From contig DOCI01000266.1 of NCBI GenBank assembly GCA_003503535.1, positions 670-7,770 of the forward strand: a stretch of DNA of 7,101 nucleotides, given 5' to 3'. The position numbers were made by a program, and so were the translations under genes. Shown here piece by piece: positions 1 through 5,831 of this stretch (position 1 is the first letter of the stretch; the number at the start of each line of letters is the position of its first letter). The stretch comes from Planctomycetaceae bacterium. Lineage in GTDB: Bacteria > Planctomycetota > Planctomycetia > Planctomycetales > Planctomycetaceae. Under the pieces are notes generated by a model. That model made no database searches. It saw only the letters and a list, made by a program, of their open reading frames with translations, and was not told the DNA's origin.

Positions 1-524
1 GCCTTCTGCGGAAAACGCTTGTGGATATGCTGTGGACAGTTGATGTCCCAAGCCTCGATCTCAAAGAGGATGACACGTTCAATCTTGCCGGGGTAATCTG
101 AGTCTCGAAGTTTCTCTTCAAGTACACCATCACCTTCGACAACTCTTGCATTGCCCCACAACTTAATGCGGCGACCATGAACGTAGTCCATCAGAAAGAT
201 GAATGCCCTGGAATTCTCAGAGAGATTTCCCACGCTGATGTACTGCCGATTGCCGCCGAAGTCAGCGAAGCCCAAGGTCTTCTCGTCGATGACCTTGAGA
301 AAGCCCGGCGCTCCTCCCCGGTATTGAATATACGGCTGTCCTGCACTGTTCGCTGTTCCCAGATAGAACATATCGAGTTCAGAAAGGAATGACTTCAGAT
401 CAGGCGTCACAGTCGTTTTCCAGCCGTGTTGTTCGACTTTGGCGTAACTTTGACGTGAGCCCTTTTCGGATTGGATCGCTTTCACTGCCGAGGTAAACGC
501 CACATCGCTTGGATAGCTTGTCAT
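1..524 (-). CDS. Pyridoxamine-5'-phosphate-oxidase-like FMN-binding protein (3' end cut by window edge)
   Basis: The 174 visible residues start at an ATG preceded by a good Shine-Dalgarno (AAGGAGTG, about 7 nt away); the frame is still open at base 1, so the C-terminus is missing. The fold is the split-barrel flavin-binding family related to PNP oxidase. Seen in the protein: a strand region DMFYLGTANSAGQPYIQYRGG (about 51-71), GFLKVIDEKTLGFADFGGNRQY (about 74-95), a LMDY...RIKLWGNARVV segment (111-129), and the late WDINCPQHI motif (159-167), which I recognise from predicted flavin-nucleotide-binding proteins. These are usually near 200 residues, so only a short tail is lost. The exact substrate is unknown; known relatives use FMN or related cofactors for redox chemistry. 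It is the last visible gene of the azoR-led cluster, 109 bp beyond the AhpD-like gene, and a hairpin and a palindrome in that gap may give it separate control. Confidence 0.9.
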   Translation of the reverse strand, partial: MTSYPSDVAFTSAVKAIQSEKGSRQSYAKVEQHGWKTTVTPDLKSFLSELDMFYLGTANSAGQPYIQYRGGAPGFLKVIDEKTLGFADFGGNRQYISVGNLSENSRAFIFLMDYVHGRRIKLWGNARVVEGDGVLEEKLRDSDYPGKIERVILFEIEAWDINCPQHIHKRFPQK

Positions 525-572
525 CGGATTCACTCCTTACCTGAAATAGCCCGATAGCGAACTGTAAAAGAT

Positions 573-586
573 TGTCATTCATGACA
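573..586. promoter_or_regulatory. Perfect 14-bp palindrome upstream of the PNPOx-like gene, possible operator
   Basis: TGTCAT-TC-ATGACA has perfect 6-bp arms around two central bases and sits about 49 bp upstream of the flavoprotein start. On the minus strand its right arm gives ATGACA, a 5/6 match to a -35 box, but the -10 candidate 16 nt downstream (TATCGG) is poor. It differs from the TetR operators at 2525 and 3171. A regulatory role is only suggested by symmetry and position. Confidence 0.3.
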
Positions 587-588
587 GA

Positions 589-617
589 GGGCCGGCGAAT
601 TTGTTGTTCACCGGCCC
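589..617 (-). terminator. Strong GC hairpin after the AhpD-like gene, possible terminator or attenuator
   Basis: GGGCCGG and CCGGCCC form a perfect 7-bp stem, extended by GAA/TTC after one mismatch, around a 7-nt loop (600-606). It begins 16 nt beyond the AhpD-like stop codon. No U-run follows on either strand, so it is not a textbook intrinsic terminator. It could reduce read-through into the flavoprotein gene or protect the 3' end of the upstream message. Confidence 0.5.
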
Positions 618-633
618 TGGCAGCACATGACCG

Positions 634-1176
634 TCAAACAGAAACTGCTTCAACCTTTGGAAAATCAATTTCAGTTTTAGCGACGTTATTGAAGAAATTC
701 GTCAACACACTCAGACTGATGTGAGCGATGACTTCTGCAACTTCTCCTTTGGAGTACCCTTCAGCAAGAAACTGATCGAGATCCGAATCGTCGATTTGAC
801 CGTTTGATTCAAGAACTCGATGCACGAATTGCAGAAGTGCATCAGCCTTCGAGTCGCTCGCATGACCATTGCGGCTTTCGATGATTTGGTTCGGATTCAA
901 GCCGACCATTTTACCAATTGCTGAGTGGGCAGCCAGGCAATACTCGCAGCCATGATGCTCAGCGACAGTCAGGGCGATCCTTTCTCGGTCCCTGGCCGAA
1001 AGAGTACCTTGGCTCAAAGACTCATTGAGACTGAGATATCCACCGAGGGCAGACGTCGAGTGCCCAAGCGTTTGCATGAGATTGGGAACACGCCCCAGTT
1101 TGGTTTTGACCTGCTCAAAGAGTTCCTGAGTTTTGGCCGGTGCAGTTTCAGCGGGTAGCGGGTTGATACGTGACAT
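634..1176 (-). CDS. Carboxymuconolactone decarboxylase-family, AhpD-like alkylhydroperoxidase
   Basis: This 180-residue protein carries the AhpD active-site signature: E65, eleven residues, C77, two residues, C80, three residues, H84 (in RERIALTVAEHHGCEYCLAAH). In AhpD the equivalent Glu, CxxC pair and His form a thiol peroxidase or adaptor site, so the catalytic set is complete. The N-terminus (INPLPAETAPAKTQELFEQ) and the late NFFNNVAKTEIDFP segment match the longer peroxidase-related branch of the family, of usual length, not the short decarboxylase proper. The start is supported by AGGAGA about six bases before the ATG. It follows the DUF1348 gene by 71 bp with no clear promoter between them, so co-transcription is likely. 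The probable role is reduction of organic peroxides or another thiol-dependent step in the stress cluster; the substrate cannot be read from sequence. Confidence 0.93.
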   Translation of the reverse strand: MSRINPLPAETAPAKTQELFEQVKTKLGRVPNLMQTLGHSTSALGGYLSLNESLSQGTLSARDRERIALTVAEHHGCEYCLAAHSAIGKMVGLNPNQIIESRNGHASDSKADALLQFVHRVLESNGQIDDSDLDQFLAEGYSKGEVAEVIAHISLSVLTNFFNNVAKTEIDFPKVEAVSV

Positions 1177-1247
1177 GGTCGTTCTCCTGAAAAAAGGGTT
1201 AGAAAGCAGACTTGTTGGCCTGCGTGGTTCAATACTTGGATGTCAGG

Positions 1248-1718
1248 TCAGGCGACATTGGGAATGCCAGCGTCGTCTTCCGGTCGTGGACCTGGGGCTG
1301 ACCAATGGAACTTGCGTTGCACTTCTTCGATGGCGACATCATTGATGCTGGCTTCTCGACGCTGCATCAGTCCTTCATCATCGAATTCCCAGAGTTCGTT
1401 TCCGTAAGCTCGATACCACTGGCCATCAGCATTGTGGTACTCGTATTGGAAACGGACGGCGATCTTGTTGTCGGTGAAACTCCAGAGGGATTTGGTGAGT
1501 CGATATTCGAGTTCCCTTTCCCACTTGTCGGCAAGAAACTCTCGAATCTGCTCACGACCACGGACGAACTGACTTCGGTTTCTCCATTCGGAGTCATCCG
1601 AGTAAGCCAGCGAAACACGATGTGGGTCACGGCTGTTCCAGGCATCCTCGGCGGCACGCACTTTGGCGATGGCAGTTTCGAACGTGAACGGTGGTCGAAT
1701 TGAAGTTGTCGATTGCAT
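1248..1718 (-). CDS. DUF1348 / SnoaL-NTF2-like protein
   Basis: The 156-residue product matches the nuclear transport factor 2-like DUF1348 family almost end to end: [22 protein letters not shown] (8-29), [16 protein letters not shown] (43-58), [14 protein letters not shown] (61-74), the aromatic [11 protein letters not shown] run (102-112), and the terminal [10 protein letters not shown] and KFHW motifs (121-139). NTF2-like folds form a cone-shaped pocket used by small isomerases, hydrolases or ligand binders; no specific reaction is established for this family that I can name. The frame stays open for 57 codons upstream, to 1889, but I choose the ATG at 1718 because the family begins just after it and AAAGGA lies about eight bases before it. 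The upstream extension would overlap the end of azoR and resembles nothing I know. It lies between azoR and the AhpD-like gene, probably in the same operon. Confidence 0.9.
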   Translation of the reverse strand: MQSTTSIRPPFTFETAIAKVRAAEDAWNSRDPHRVSLAYSDDSEWRNRSQFVRGREQIREFLADKWERELEYRLTKSLWSFTDNKIAVRFQYEYHNADGQWYRAYGNELWEFDDEGLMQRREASINDVAIEEVQRKFHWSAPGPRPEDDAGIPNVA

Positions 1719-1866
1719 TTCATTTCCTTTTGCGAATGGGTATTGATGATGATGTCTGAGCCGTTTTCGACCAAAGACCTGTACTTTGAGGGAGCCCTGC
1801 CGGGCCAGTTGCTTGCCAAGGAAGTCACAGATGAATACGGCGATATAACAGAGGACAGATGGTCGT

Positions 1867-2508
1867 CTACGACGGATCGTCATTCGCAAGCCTCATAAGC
1901 CGTCTACGAGCAGACTCAAGTGAGTCCACTAACTCCTCACCACCATGTTCGTCATTCTCGGCAGCAACAATCTCCAAGTCGTTCACGCCGATGAAGCGGA
2001 GCACTGTTCGCAAATGTGGATCAAGGTGATTCAGAGTTTCATTTCGACCACCGGGACCGTAACCGCCATCTCCCCGTGAGATGACTGCAATCATTCGTTT
2101 GTCGTGAACGAGCGGTGTATATGTCGATTCTCTGTTGTCGGGATTGAATAAAAATGTCCGACCTACACGTACAATTTGATCGATATAGGCTTTGAAGCCG
2201 CTTGGCATCCCAAAATTGTAGAAAGGAATCCCGGCGACTATGGAATCAGCTTCAAGAATCTCGTCCACCAATACGTCACTCAATTGCAAGGCATCTTGCA
2301 TTGCTTGACTGCGTTCATCAGGTTGGGCAAACGCTGCTGCGATCCACTCTTCTGTCACATGCGGCAATGGGTTTCGTCCAATGTCACGATAAGTCACGGT
2401 GCCGTCAGGGTGGCTGTCCCGCCATCTTTGAACAAAGTGGGCTGTCAGGCGACGTGTGTGAGACCGGCCGTTACGGGGACTTGAATCAATATGAAGTAGA
2501 TGAGGCAT
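1867..2508 (-). CDS. azoR: FMN-dependent NAD(P)H oxidoreductase, AzoR type (azo/quinone reductase)
   Basis: This 213-residue flavodoxin-like protein has the usual length and landmarks of FMN-dependent NADH:azo/quinone reductases. These are the N-terminal strand and phosphate loop [13 protein letters not shown] (6-18), the FMN-contact segment [19 protein letters not shown] (94-112) with the PxYNFxxP pattern, VGRTF (115-119), the loop [11 protein letters not shown] (144-154), and the family's late [13 protein letters not shown] segment (163-175). Known relatives transfer two electrons from NAD(P)H to quinones, azo dyes and similar electrophiles in the cytoplasm; the physiological substrate here is inferred, not seen. 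The ATG has AGGGGA about eight bases upstream. A TetR-type palindrome sits 17 bp before the start codon and overlaps a TATATA -10 candidate, so repression by the adjacent regulator is likely. It heads the four-gene set azoR, DUF1348, AhpD-like, PNPOx-like. Confidence 0.92.
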   Translation of the reverse strand: MPHLLHIDSSPRNGRSHTRRLTAHFVQRWRDSHPDGTVTYRDIGRNPLPHVTEEWIAAAFAQPDERSQAMQDALQLSDVLVDEILEADSIVAGIPFYNFGMPSGFKAYIDQIVRVGRTFLFNPDNRESTYTPLVHDKRMIAVISRGDGGYGPGGRNETLNHLDPHLRTVLRFIGVNDLEIVAAENDEHGGEELVDSLESARRRLMRLANDDPS

Positions 2509-2521
2509 TTCATTTCCCCTT

Positions 2522-2550
2522 TATATACAGACAGGTCTGTATTTTTATTG
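2522..2550 (-). promoter_or_regulatory. Candidate azoR promoter
   Basis: TATATA (2522-2527) occupies the same place relative to the operator as the -10 of the repressor promoter: both read GTCTG-TATAT on the minus strand. The expected -35 position (2545-2550) reads CAATAA, a poor match, so the promoter would be weak or depend on another factor. If this -10 is used, the leader is only about 7 nt and excludes most of the AGGGGA, so a different start site is possible. Confidence 0.4.
2525..2542. promoter_or_regulatory. TetR-family operator 1, upstream of azoR
   Basis: ATACAGACAGGTCTGTAT is a perfect palindrome with 8-bp arms around two central bases. It lies in the 59-bp gap between the repressor stop and the azoR start. 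The same core, ACAGAC-N2-GTCTGT, recurs upstream of the repressor itself. Short palindromes of this size placed on promoters are typical TetR-family targets. A duplicated site at exactly these two positions makes the assignment strong although binding is not proven. Confidence 0.82.
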
Positions 2551-2567
2551 TTAAAAAAAGAGAAAGC

Positions 2568-3161
2568 TTACTTCCGCTTTCGTGAATTTTTCGAGGCGAG
2601 CATCAGTGCAGCATCCCGTGCGACATCAGCCGATTCGATGGACTGTTGCATAACAGCGGTGACAATTGCCCCTTCGACCATCAGCGCAATCGCTGGAGCC
2701 ACCGTTTCCGCCTGAGAAGTTCCTGCGTATTCGGCGATATTCTGTTTCAACATTTCATAGAATCGCTCCTTATGCTGGGCTGAGAATTGTGAGGCGGCGT
2801 GCTCCGCATCCGCCAACTCGACATTCGAATTGATAAACATGCAGCCCCGAAAGCCGGGACTTTTGAACCAGTCTTTCAGAGCGGCGAAGAAGGCTTCCAG
2901 TCCGTCCATTCCTGCCTTGCGGTGTCGCCCCATCCACTTTTCGAACATGGCGTCGAACTTCTCCTCACGAAACTCAAGTACCGCGAGGACCAGATCATCT
3001 TTCGAGGGGAAGTGATTGTAGAGCGTCATCTTGGCAACACCCGCCTCGGCAATAATGCGGTCGATGCCAACCGCCTGGATGCCTTCGGCATAAAACAACC
3101 GTTCGGCGGTCTCGATCAATCGCTGGCGGGCGTCGGATTTTCGGGTTCGTGTTTTGCTCAT
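2568..3161 (-). CDS. TetR/AcrR-family transcriptional repressor
   Basis: The 197-residue protein has the TetR N-terminal DNA-binding domain: ARQRLIETAERLFYAEGIQAVGIDRIIAEAGVAKMTLYNHF covers about 11-51, with the helix-turn-helix near 32-51 and the usual PSKDDLV continuation. The C-terminal ligand domain (about 60-190) has no diagnostic substrate motif, but a GFRGCMFIN segment places the only cysteine at C107. This resembles the Gly-Cys position of NemR, whose Cys106 senses electrophiles and hypochlorite; the alignment is by eye. The tail is very basic (SKNSRKRK). The gene is followed in the same direction by azoR, 59 bp on, and both starts carry the same palindrome, indicating autorepression plus control of azoR. 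No good Shine-Dalgarno precedes the ATG, and the predicted transcription start coincides with it. Family assignment is secure; the inducer is inferred from neighbours. Confidence 0.95.
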   Translation of the reverse strand: MSKTRTRKSDARQRLIETAERLFYAEGIQAVGIDRIIAEAGVAKMTLYNHFPSKDDLVLAVLEFREEKFDAMFEKWMGRHRKAGMDGLEAFFAALKDWFKSPGFRGCMFINSNVELADAEHAASQFSAQHKERFYEMLKQNIAEYAGTSQAETVAPAIALMVEGAIVTAVMQQSIESADVARDAALMLASKNSRKRK

Positions 3162-3167
3162 GCCTAA

Positions 3168-3196
3168 AATATACAGACCTGTCTGTTTTTTGTCAA
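3168..3196 (-). promoter_or_regulatory. Near-consensus sigma-70 promoter of the tetR gene
   Basis: On the minus strand TTGACA (3191-3196) and TATATT (3168-3173) are separated by exactly 17 nt. The operator fills the spacer and overlaps the -10, an arrangement that lets a repressor block polymerase directly. A T7 tract at 3211-3217 (A7 on the transcribed side) lies 15-21 bp upstream of the -35, where an UP-like element could sit. Counting 7 nt from the last -10 base puts +1 at 3161, the A of the start codon. Confidence 0.78.
3171..3188. promoter_or_regulatory. TetR-family operator 2, within the tetR promoter
   Basis: ATACAGACCTGTCTGTTT matches operator 1 with the two central bases reversed in sense, and its arms pair at 7 of 8 positions (only base 3187 breaks symmetry). 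It occupies the spacer and -10 of the repressor promoter, 9 bp from the start codon. This supports negative autoregulation. Confidence 0.82.
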
Positions 3197-3947
3197 TCTC
3201 ACAAATCAGATTTTTTTACAGATCGGCCAGAGTGTCGTTTGCTTCTTGATTATGCGAGTGACCGTGTGAATTTCGAAAGGTCCAGGCGAGTGAGCACATT
3301 ATCTGAATGCTTCGAACTGAGAGGAACCAGTGGCTCTGTAACTTGTCGGATCGAACCAGTCATCGAAACACCGATGCAACTTTCGACCCGAGGAGCTTCA
3401 ACATGCCACTCAATCGGCCTCTGCTGATGTCTTAATGGCAAGTGAACGATTTTTATTCTCACACGGCAATTGGCACTGGCCTGATGTTTCTCGCAGGTGG
3501 TCTTACCGCTATTGCTCTGGGCCTGTGCGGTGCGGGCGCTGTTGCGTACAACCATCGCAGCCAAGGTCGCAATGCCTTCAATCTGTACATGAAGTTGTTG
3601 CCGCTTGATTTGGTCAATGCGTCGCCACCACCGCCCTGCAATGATGGCGGTCTGACGTCTGCTTCGGGACATAACCAAGCAATGATTTAGCCACATTCGT
3701 CACTGCGAGATACGAAGAACAGCAGCGATCGCAAAGAGGTGACGGACAATTGACGGACAACTTGTTCGTTGAAGACACGACCGACGAGAGTTTCGATTGG
3801 ACCTCAGTAAATATAGCCTGACTCCAGTTCGCCGTTCTTTGGAGTATCAGGTTCAAGCGAAAGGCCTCCGACAGTCACGAGTCGAGCCGTTGGCGCTGGT
3901 CGGATATCTCGGTTTCAAATCTCGTTAGCACATCTGTCCAGAGGCAA
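3197..3947. other. Long intergenic stretch without a supportable gene
   Basis: About 750 bp between the repressor promoter and the first attC-like site. The longest open frames are 148 codons on minus (3250-3696), 82 on plus (3442-3690) and 80 on minus (3614-3856). They overlap one another, lack ribosome binding sites and resemble no family I know. Visible small structure: a 10-bp direct repeat TGACGGACAA at 3740-3749 and 3751-3760, and a CTCCAGTTC 9-mer near 3821 shared with the attC-like site at 3948. It may be a decayed cassette or simply spacer DNA. Confidence 0.5.
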
Positions 3948-4034
3948 ATAACCCTGGCGGTAACGACTCCGCCGCCAAAAAACTCTGATTTCACAACCCG
4001 CGTCATCGGCGGCTCCAGTTCAGCGCTTTGTTAT
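3948..4034 (-). mobile_element. attC: attC-like integron recombination site A
   Basis: Read on the minus strand, outer box ATAAC (4030-4034) pairs with GTTAT (3948-3952). Inside are a 3-nt spacer (AAA) and a 4-nt spacer (CAGG), then inner boxes GCGCT-G-AAC and GTTACCGC. These pair at 4 of 5 plus 3 of 3 positions, with one extra G (base 4021) bulged on the gene-proximal arm. A further perfect 6-bp stem, 3971-3976 with 4008-4013, closes a 31-nt loop. Unequal spacers, an extrahelical base on the first arm and conserved AAC/GTT ends are hallmarks of attC. The alternative is a dispersed hairpin repeat of another kind. Confidence 0.68.
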
Positions 4035-4387
4035 CGCGCACTACGCTCTGCAATTATTTCAGCATAGTAAGGACGCAAGGCCGTTGCCAAGAGATGGATG
4101 TGAATCAAGACACCAATCCCTGCACCGATGCCTCCAATGAATGGAATCGGCGATGACTCAAGCAGCCATCGTTTCCACGGCCCTTCCGGAAGGAATTCCA
4201 GGCACAGGAATCCAATCAAGCATGCGATTGCGGCACTGCCGATCACAATCAAGAATGAGCGAGTCCACAAATGCGGGCGTTCCGAGCGGAGTTGTCGCCA
4301 CGCCGTCGTATGGACGCTGTCACGATACTCTTGAGATGGTAGGGCGGCGAGTTCCGGAGTTTGGCCGAAATAGAAGTAAACGTTCAT
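4031..4387 (-). CDS. Small two-helix membrane protein of unknown function, cassette-borne
   Basis: I do not recognise this 118-residue protein. It has an N-terminal cytoplasmic-looking segment rich in Arg, Glu and aromatics (about 1-43; MNVYFYFGQTPELAALP at the front). A first hydrophobic helix (about 44-66, FLIVIGSAAIACLIGFLCLEF) follows, then a short charged loop containing EGPWKRWLLES. A second, glycine-rich helix (about 81-104, with GGIGAGIG) leads to a basic and acidic tail ending AERSAR. The start is well supported: GGAAGGTG about six bases before the ATG. The TAA stop is formed by the first box of the attC-like site, as often seen for cassette genes. It lies 212 bp downstream of the GH71/99-like gene. 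An inner-membrane location is inferred; function is unknown. Confidence 0.78.
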   Translation of the reverse strand: MNVYFYFGQTPELAALPSQEYRDSVHTTAWRQLRSERPHLWTRSFLIVIGSAAIACLIGFLCLEFLPEGPWKRWLLESSPIPFIGGIGAGIGVLIHIHLLATALRPYYAEIIAERSAR

Positions 4388-4599
4388 TGGTCACCTTCCA
4401 AATGGGAAGTCACTCGAAATTGTTTGAGTTGCTGAAGGTGCTTCGTGCAGTTGATGGTGGACAATGTGTGATGGCGAAAAATCAATGTTTTTAGGTCCGA
4501 TCATCTCCTATCATTAATGTTCCTTTTAAGAGGTGGATCAAAATTGAATACGTCAGTCGGATATGGTAAGCGTCATCCGCGAGGTTGGCCCTTACTCGA

Positions 4600-5808
4600 T
4601 TAGTCACCTTTGCTGGCGGTCTCCATGGTGGTTCGTGCTTCCGTGCACTTGCCGGCAAACAACAAATCGGTTGCCATTTGGAGTTGTTTCATGCGGTTGG
4701 GATCTCGCGCATAGCGTTTTTTGAGTTGATACAGCATTACAGGGAGCCGCAAGTCTTTCGGACCATACGGCAACTGCGATTTAGCGTTTCTTTGGACATG
4801 TTCCAGATAGCGATATCCAGACGCCTTTGTTGGTTCGATGACCGTTCCTTCGCCGTAGTCATTCCAAGTCGCGATTTGGATGATTTGCGAGTTGCTCTTT
4901 TGGGCGAGGGCGAAGGTTTCGGCGAATGTTTGTCCGTTGCGAGCATCGATCGAGCCGTAGCTGTCGTGCAGTTGTGCCTGTTTGTAGATGTCACGGAATG
5001 CCGGGAACGCGACCGAAATAACCGATTCTCGTGCGTACAGAGAAGTCAGATATTGACGCCAAATTGTTGGAGTTATTTCGTGACCGCCGGTAACAGGCGG
5101 CCAGCCAAACGCACCATCCAATCCCATTTCTTCTGAGAGATGTGGAAGGGCGTAAAGCAGCGGGCGATGTTGAAGACCGGATAAGACTTGGCCCCATTGA
5201 TCCTTCGTGAAGTATTGAGGACCGAAGACAAGCAAAATCGGGCGCCCATCGATTTTAACATACGCGTCATCGTCAAACCAATTCTCGGCGAGCCACTTCA
5301 GAACCATTTGGCCGTGTGCCACATCACGTTGCTTCGGCAAGGCCTTTTCTTCGATCATATGTTTGATGGTTTGATCTTCATAGCAAACCGCAAACTGCAG
5401 CCCGGCCTTGTTGAGGTGTTTGACCAAATGCTCGGCGTTGCGGTGTATTTCAGCATAGTCGCGGAACTTTTCGATACCGTACCAGTCGATGATCACGCCA
5501 TCGATTCCCGCAAGTTTCATCAGCAGCACGTGGCATTCCAAAGCGTCAGGATCGTTGGAGTCGTACAGGTCGATCAGCGGATAATTGTGTGAAGCCACTT
5601 CGCGATGGCCATTCGATTTGACGGCGTCCGGATTGAAGTGGTTCATCGTCCAATGCCAGCCCCAGTAACCGCTGGCCGGCTTTGAAGCGTACCACGGCAT
5701 GTAATGAACCAGCACGGTTTTGTCGCGGTGTTGAGCGTAGAGATCGGATGTAAGGCCGAGCACCGTGATGAGGACGCAGAGGCATGAGGAAAGGATTCGA
5801 CTGTTCAT
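4600..5808 (-). CDS. Secreted glycoside hydrolase family 71/99-like protein
   Basis: The 402-residue protein starts with a signal peptide (hydrophobic 5-20, likely cut after LYA at 25). The mature part has GH71/99-type TIM-barrel landmarks: strand VLVHYMPWYA (32-41), SGYWGWHWTMNHFNP (46-60), LMKLAGIDGVIIDWYG (96-111), FAVCYEDQ (139-146), VKIDGRPILLVFGP (184-197), and a late IATWNDYGEGTVIEPT (312-327). In GH99 endo-mannosidases the corresponding motif carries two catalytic glutamates; aligned by eye, E320 is kept and the first is D317, so activity is plausible but specificity is not predictable. Relatives act on alpha-linked glycans such as mannans outside the cytoplasm. No Shine-Dalgarno is visible before the ATG. 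It is the first gene inside the putative cassette, and its start lies only 24 bp from the outer box of attC-like site B. Confidence 0.88.
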   Translation of the reverse strand: MNSRILSSCLCVLITVLGLTSDLYAQHRDKTVLVHYMPWYASKPASGYWGWHWTMNHFNPDAVKSNGHREVASHNYPLIDLYDSNDPDALECHVLLMKLAGIDGVIIDWYGIEKFRDYAEIHRNAEHLVKHLNKAGLQFAVCYEDQTIKHMIEEKALPKQRDVAHGQMVLKWLAENWFDDDAYVKIDGRPILLVFGPQYFTKDQWGQVLSGLQHRPLLYALPHLSEEMGLDGAFGWPPVTGGHEITPTIWRQYLTSLYARESVISVAFPAFRDIYKQAQLHDSYGSIDARNGQTFAETFALAQKSNSQIIQIATWNDYGEGTVIEPTKASGYRYLEHVQRNAKSQLPYGPKDLRLPVMLYQLKKRYARDPNRMKQLQMATDLLFAGKCTEARTTMETASKGD

Positions 5809-5831
5809 AGTGGTGGATTGGGTTGTGGTGG

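Noticed and set aside
1719..1889. N-terminally extended start for the DUF1348 protein at 1889
   Set aside because: The family begins near the ATG at 1718, which has its own ribosome site; the extension would overlap azoR and looks like chance open frame.
3442..3690. 82-codon plus-strand frame with a hydrophobic stretch (LMFLAGGLTAIALGLCGAGAVA)
   Set aside because: The hydrophobic run could suggest a small membrane protein, but no Shine-Dalgarno or promoter supports it, the rest is not protein-like, and every other gene here is on the minus strand.
3250..3696. 148-codon minus-strand open frame after the repressor promoter
   Set aside because: No ribosome site, basic and compositionally odd product, no recognised motif, and strong overlap with other open frames on both strands.
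3672..3696. ATAACCAAGC...TGA...TAGCC on the plus strand, similar to the first attC arm
   Set aside because: The inner box does not match, and no complementary second arm lies within a normal attC length.
4141..4494. 117-codon plus-strand frame opposite the two-helix protein gene
   Set aside because: Antisense shadow without motif or ribosome site; the minus-strand gene has a good Shine-Dalgarno and plausible membrane helices.
4566..4595. GTAAG...CTTAC inverted repeat just after the GH71/99-like stop, considered as terminator or attC
   Set aside because: Only a 5-bp stem with a 20-nt loop, no T-run, and no TAAC/GTTA boxes.
4585..5136. 183-codon plus-strand frame opposite the GH71/99-like gene
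   Set aside because: Lies wholly across the minus-strand gene, which has clear family motifs; the plus product has none.
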